The position numbers were made by a program, and so were the translations under genes. Below the pieces are notes generated by a model that had not been told where the DNA came from, ran no database searches, and was given only the letters and a program-made list of their open reading frames with translations. DNA of 9,334 nucleotides from Rickettsiales bacterium (GTDB lineage: Bacteria > Pseudomonadota > Alphaproteobacteria > Rickettsiales > UBA1997): assembly GCA_031255235.1 (NCBI GenBank), contig JAIRSX010000131.1, forward strand, positions 1-9,334, given 5' to 3'. Of the stretch, positions 6,015-9,334 are shown piece by piece. Positions within the stretch are counted from its first letter, which is position 1; each line of letters begins with the position of its first letter.

Positions 6015-8594
6015 TTATATCGTCGTTGGAGGTGGTTCATCACCTTTATGTAATAATTGCCATTCGTGCTTCAAACAATAACCAGTTATGTAGTTGCGTC
6101 TGCTTCCGTTTTTCATAACTCTCTCTATCTCGAAGCCTTTGCTTTTGATTAATTTGAAGAATTTTCTCATTCCAATAATCTCATTTTCTGGAGTTTTAAA
6201 GGTATCAATTTCTACCGCCCTATATAGCGTATATATACTTTCTACACTCTCTCTTTCTCTTAAATACGGTTCATCATATTTATCAAATGGAAGAAGGTGA
6301 TCGTTTATGAAGTATGCTATTTTGTCTTCTTCAAGTTCATTTGTTTTTAGATTTTGTTTGATGAAATCTGGCATCAATAGGCCTTCCTCTTTATATCTTC
6401 TATATCCTTCAATCATCCAGTTTATAATATACTGAATGCTGTCGTTTGTGGAAAGCTTCGTTTCCATGTCTCTGTCTATAACTCTTCCTGTTTTTTCTGC
6501 TTCTATGGTTCCTTTTTCATAAAATTGATTATTGGCTCTAAATAGGACGATTCTTTCTTTGACACTATCACTATAATCATTTAATGAGAATTTATTTGCC
6601 GCTATCCATAGTTTTAATTGTGATTTAAAAACTATTTTGCTTTCGAATTTCTTTGCTGCTGCTATCATGCCATCACCTGCCATGTTTTTCAGAAGATTCC
6701 CGTTTATCTTTTTACTGGAAGGTATTTCCGAAATATGAATAAATCTTTTTCCTTTTGTGTCCGCAAGCTCGTCCAGTATGAAATTGTCAGTGTCATTTGC
6801 GGTTATTAATTTATGGGTTGCGTAGGTTCCATAATCACCTAGAATATCGCCAATTAGTTTTAGAAGTAAGGTTTTTCCACTTCTCGTCACACCTTCTATC
6901 ACAAATATCTTGTGCTCTTTTGTATGATTTGACAAGGTATAGCCGAGACATTTTTGAAGGAAGTTTATTTGTTCCTGATTTCCGCTAAACATATCATTCA
7001 GGAATTTATCAAATAATGTTGTGCCTTTCATTTGATGATAGCCTGTGTAATTAAAATCATAATTTATTTGATTGAAGTTCATTGTTTCTGGAGAGTGTTT
7101 GATTTTTTTTATATTATCTAAATCAAGTAGTTCATTTTTGAAATTTATCGTGTTATTATTTATGTCATCAAAATATTCTATCAAAGTGGCGAAGTTTTCA
7201 TTTGTTTTTATGAGTTTCTCGAGTTCGTGGATTGCGTAATTTCCGAATTTACTAAATTTTTTGATAAACCTTTCTGCTTGTGCGTTGGTGTAATAAGGGA
7301 ATTCGTTTGCTGTCGAAAAAAGTGTATTGAAAATATCTGTTTGTATTGATGTTTTTACTTCTTTTTTCGACAGTTCGTAGTACTTTCCATCTTTATAGGT
7401 AAAGAATCTATTTTTTTCTATAACGAAACGGTATTTGTTTCTATACTTTATAACAAATCTTTGAAGCAACCCCCATCTGTCCAATGGCAATTGAAACGTC
7501 TCGTGCTCCGTTCCATCAGGTGGTTGTAACTTTTCTGGGGTTATGTTAGGTTCTTTAATATCTATTTTTTGATTAGTTTTTTTTTTTTTATCCCCATCAG
7601 AACAGAAGTAATATCTTTTGTTATCAATTGGTGTCCAGTGGGCATCTATTATTTTTTTTATTCTACCATCAACTAAATCATCATTAGCGTCCTTTGTTTC
7701 TTTTGGTGAATATATATAAAAGAATCTATGGTTATCAAAATCATTGCTTTTAAGTTTAGAAATTATTATATCGTCCATTGGATCGTAGTTTTTGAGACCT
7801 TGTTTGTTGTCGTTATCAAGATAAAAGCAGTATATTCTTTTTGGATCGTACGGAAGGCTTGCTAGATTTACTTTTGAAAGCGAGCACCATATTTCGTTGT
7901 TATAATTTTCTTGAATTGACAGGGCATTCTCTAGTCCTTCTGTTACGAATATTATTGAATTATTTTTACCCTTTGGAGGTAATATAAGTGGATTAAATAT
8001 TTTTTTACTGCCTGTATATTCTTTGTATTTTGAATAGATTCTTTGGAATTTTAGAGATTTTCCATCATTGCCTTTGAGCTTTTTTCCGTCTTGGGTCAAA
8101 AATATTTGATTAATGCCGACAACTTCTGGCATACCAGCTTGGCTCATTTTTATTATTTTACTAACCAATGATGGATGAGAGTACATTCCTTTTTGATTGT
8201 TGATATAGTCATTTGTAGTGATGTAAACATTGCTTGCCTTTTTATTGATTCCTCTATTTTTAAGGTATAGGTCTACCGGATCCGATGGTAATTGTTTATA
8301 TTGTTGTTGCTCTTGATTGTTTATATTGTTGTAAATGGAGTTAGTGTGTTGATTTATATTGTTAGGATTGTAGTTGTACTCTTTTATATTGTTTAATATT
8401 TCCGTTATAAATTGATCCTTTTTAAGATTTTCTTCTCTTTCCTCTAGCTCTCTTTTTATTCTAAGGTTTCGAAGCTCTTCTTCTTTAGGGTCAGGAATTA
8501 TTTCTATATGATCACCTTCTGGCATTTCTTCAGCTGCTTCTTCAGCTTCTTTCTTTAGAATTGCTTGGATTTCGTCTGGTGTTAGATCGTTCAT
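6015..8594 (-). CDS. Primase-helicase: TOPRIM domain fused to D5/P4-type SF3 helicase
   Basis: This 859-residue replication protein should make primers and unwind phage DNA. Residues 1-100 are acidic, then Asn/Gln-rich linker; no zinc-binding Cys cluster is visible there. Residues about 105-320 carry a TOPRIM primase core, with 'YLKNRGI' (110-116), catalytic Glu219 in 'IIFVTEG', and the 'LDND' acidic pair (Asp260, Asp262). After a Lys-run linker (336-339), residues about 370-555 look like a D5_N domain ('NFKNELLDLDN'). The SF3 ATPase follows, with Walker A 'GVTRSGKT' (568-575), the B strand ending in Glu623 ('RFIHISE'), motif C Asn667 ('LWIAANK') and likely arginine finger Arg681. A C-terminal winged-helix-like part ends near residue 848. 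ATG 8594-8592 follows AAAGGAGG and overlaps the upstream stop as ATGA. The coding strand has a run of 13 A (7589-7577) between primase and helicase. Confidence 0.93.
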   Translation of the reverse strand: MNDLTPDEIQAILKKEAEEAAEEMPEGDHIEIIPDPKEEELRNLRIKRELEEREENLKKDQFITEILNNIKEYNYNPNNINQHTNSIYNNINNQEQQQYKQLPSDPVDLYLKNRGINKKASNVYITTNDYINNQKGMYSHPSLVSKIIKMSQAGMPEVVGINQIFLTQDGKKLKGNDGKSLKFQRIYSKYKEYTGSKKIFNPLILPPKGKNNSIIFVTEGLENALSIQENYNNEIWCSLSKVNLASLPYDPKRIYCFYLDNDNKQGLKNYDPMDDIIISKLKSNDFDNHRFFYIYSPKETKDANDDLVDGRIKKIIDAHWTPIDNKRYYFCSDGDKKKKTNQKIDIKEPNITPEKLQPPDGTEHETFQLPLDRWGLLQRFVIKYRNKYRFVIEKNRFFTYKDGKYYELSKKEVKTSIQTDIFNTLFSTANEFPYYTNAQAERFIKKFSKFGNYAIHELEKLIKTNENFATLIEYFDDINNNTINFKNELLDLDNIKKIKHSPETMNFNQINYDFNYTGYHQMKGTTLFDKFLNDMFSGNQEQINFLQKCLGYTLSNHTKEHKIFVIEGVTRSGKTLLLKLIGDILGDYGTYATHKLITANDTDNFILDELADTKGKRFIHISEIPSSKKINGNLLKNMAGDGMIAAAKKFESKIVFKSQLKLWIAANKFSLNDYSDSVKERIVLFRANNQFYEKGTIEAEKTGRVIDRDMETKLSTNDSIQYIINWMIEGYRRYKEEGLLMPDFIKQNLKTNELEEDKIAYFINDHLLPFDKYDEPYLRERESVESIYTLYRAVEIDTFKTPENEIIGMRKFFKLIKSKGFEIERVMKNGSRRNYITGYCLKHEWQLLHKGDEPPPTTI
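7577..7589 (-). other. Run of 13 A within the primase-helicase coding strand
   Basis: The run codes for Lys336-339 and the first base of Thr340. One extra A leads to a stop after one codon (340 residues); one fewer leads to a stop after four codons (343 residues). Either product would be the primase half alone. Runs this long are known to cause polymerase slippage in bacteria; whether it happens here is inferred. Confidence 0.6.
8295..8393 (-). repeat. Four spaced copies of TTTATATTGTT coding for an Asn-rich linker
   Basis: The 11-mer occurs at 8295-8305, 8320-8330, 8353-8363 and 8383-8393 (plus-strand reading), all in the same coding frame, giving 'NNI' steps in residues about 68-100. It is most simply low-complexity coding sequence in a flexible linker before the primase core. 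Confidence 0.7.
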
Positions 8595-9136
8595 TTTGCC
8601 TCCTTTGTTGATTGGTTATTATTGATTTGTTTCGCATATTGATTGTTAATTTGTTGAATGGTATATTTTATAGATGAATCTGATTCAGAATCTCCGAAAG
8701 AAAGGGGGAGAGGGGGGTTGAATTGAATATTTTGATCTTCATATTTGTCCCATAAAATTTCTGTTGAGATATAATTTTTACCGTTATCTTCTATGACAGT
8801 TTTTTCTTCAATTCGAACTAATTTATCGTCGTTATGAAAAAGTATTATCTCTGGTTTGAAAGTCATGTCCAAGAAGTTTTCTTGGTAATTAGAATTTAAA
8901 AGAACATATTCTTTGTATCGTGAATAGGTATTTCCATCTCTGTCTTGGAAAATAAAATATTTATTACTTTCGTCAGAATCTTCTTCATAATCATAGTCTA
9001 CATCGTAACCGTAGATGTCATCTTCTATGACTATTTCTTCTTCAAATTTTTCTTTTGCTTCTTTTTCGCTTTCTGCGAAAATCTCAATTTCTCCTTCTTT
9101 GGAGAAAGTATAAGAAAAAATATATTTTTTTCTCAT
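8591..9136 (-). CDS. Acidic unknown protein coupled to the primase-helicase
   Basis: This is a 181-residue, very acidic protein. Residues 1-32 ('KYIFSYTFSKEGEIEIFAESEKEAKEKFEE') have the beta-strand plus 'A-x-S-E-x-E-A' helix pattern of small DpnD/PcfM-like domains. An Asp/Glu/Tyr stretch follows (about 35-58), then beta-rich sequence, and an Asn/Gln tail. I do not recognise a function. It overlaps the primase-helicase by ATGA, so the two are co-translated and it may be a replication partner or a DNA-mimic-like acidic protein. ATG 9136-9134 has only an A-run and no Shine-Dalgarno sequence. A strong one lies further up, in front of TTG codons in another frame (see 9084-9188). Confidence 0.8.
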   Translation of the reverse strand: MRKKYIFSYTFSKEGEIEIFAESEKEAKEKFEEEIVIEDDIYGYDVDYDYEEDSDESNKYFIFQDRDGNTYSRYKEYVLLNSNYQENFLDMTFKPEIILFHNDDKLVRIEEKTVIEDNGKNYISTEILWDKYEDQNIQFNPPLPLSFGDSESDSSIKYTIQQINNQYAKQINNNQSTKEAK

Positions 9137-9188
9137 AAAACTTTTTTTTATTAATAATTTTGCCCAACGAAGTGTGTTTATTCAACAA
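9084..9188 (-). CDS. Possible 34-codon leader peptide upstream of the acidic protein
   Basis: Two adjacent TTG codons (9188-9183) follow a strong AAAAGGAG by 4 and 7 nt and open a 34-codon frame rich in Lys and Phe. The frame ends at TGA 9086-9084, overlapping the first 53 bases of the acidic-protein gene in another frame. It crosses a run of eight A (9149-9142). Losing one A there would join this start to the acidic-protein frame. It may be a leader that couples translation, the true start disturbed by slippage, or chance. The ribosome binding site is the only positive evidence. Confidence 0.3.
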   Translation of the reverse strand: MLNKHTSLGKIINKKKFYEKKIYFFLYFLQRRRN

Positions 9189-9220
9189 ACGACTCCTTTT
9201 GTAATTACGAAGTTTATAGG

Positions 9221-9334
9221 ATGATAAAAACACAGATAGTAATAAACAAGAAAACAAAAGAAATAATCTGTACTGATTTTACAAATGGTAAAACCCATGA
9301 CTTTAAATTATTTAAAGATAGTAAGATACCCTTT
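9221..9334 (+). mobile_element. IS5-like transposase fragment, 5'-truncated, runs off the right edge
   Basis: The frame from ATG 9221 ('MIKTQIVINKKTKEIICTDFTNGKTHDFKLFKDSKIPF') matches the middle of IS5-type (DDE) transposases, where 'KTQ-V-x-x-x-x-x-x-I-x-C-T-x-x-x-x-G-x-x-H-D-F-x-L-F-K' precedes the later catalytic part; the Asp in 'THDF' is probably the second catalytic residue. The usual N-terminal part of over 100 residues, with the first catalytic Asp, is absent in all three plus frames upstream. A stop at 9155-9157 closes this frame, and no terminal inverted repeat is seen. So this is a remnant or a gene cut at a junction close to 9220. The right end cannot be judged here. Confidence 0.7.

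Noticed and set aside
8295..8393. Four TTTATATTGTT copies as possible protein-binding iterons
   Set aside because: They are in one coding frame and explained by an Asn-rich linker; spacing (25, 33, 30 bp) is irregular.
8945..9154. Plus-strand frame of 69 codons, Phe-rich, resembling a membrane protein
   Set aside because: It is the reverse reading of the acidic, Lys/Glu-rich gene start; Phe/Ile-rich antisense frames are an artefact of such genes.
1..9334. tRNA genes or a CRISPR array
   Set aside because: No cloverleaf with a T-loop consensus and no regularly spaced identical repeats were seen on either strand.

Overview
This window looks like part of a tailed-phage genome or prophage with a very AT-rich composition (my estimate is roughly 30% G+C). 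All recognisable phage genes lie on the minus strand and are packed with ATGA and TAATG overlaps and strong AGGAGG-type ribosome binding sites. The large terminase, the T7-type tail-fibre N-terminus and a scaffold-like protein suggest a short-tailed (podovirus-like) phage. The right edge carries a 5'-truncated IS5-like transposase fragment on the plus strand. Such elements are common in AT-rich intracellular bacteria, including Rickettsiales-like alphaproteobacteria, but the host cannot be fixed from this sequence. No portal, major capsid, lysin, integrase, tRNA or CRISPR array is visible.

Layout, read in the direction of the minus-strand genes (right to left). At 9221-9334 (+) is the transposase fragment, followed by an 84-bp leader region. 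Next comes a replication pair: an acidic protein of unknown function (8591-9136), translationally coupled to an 859-residue TOPRIM primase / SF3 helicase of the D5/P4 type (6015-8594). A bidirectional terminator (5948-5980) closes this unit. The non-coding region 5437-6014 holds five copies of a TTT(C/T)GTGGCAAT-like motif. Four of them form two inverted pairs, each spanning exactly 60 bp, on either side of a T-rich tract. I read this as a candidate replication origin or operator region. It also contains a strong extended -10 promoter pointing right and a consensus-like promoter pointing left into the terminase.

The large terminase (3856-5436) has no ribosome binding site and appears to be transcribed leaderless. 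After a 144-bp gap with its own candidate promoter and a hairpin that hides a ribosome binding site, there follows a tight operon. Its members are two small helical proteins, a two-helix membrane protein (putative holin), a putative scaffold, a small coiled-coil protein, a 265-residue unknown, a Lys-rich protein and the N-terminal 250 residues of a tail fibre that runs off the left edge.

The most unusual signals are the iterated 60-bp inverted pairs next to a primase-helicase gene, a 13-A run lying exactly between the primase and helicase domains with stops waiting in both shifted frames, the leaderless terminase, and the hairpin covering the ribosome binding site of a TTG-started operon.
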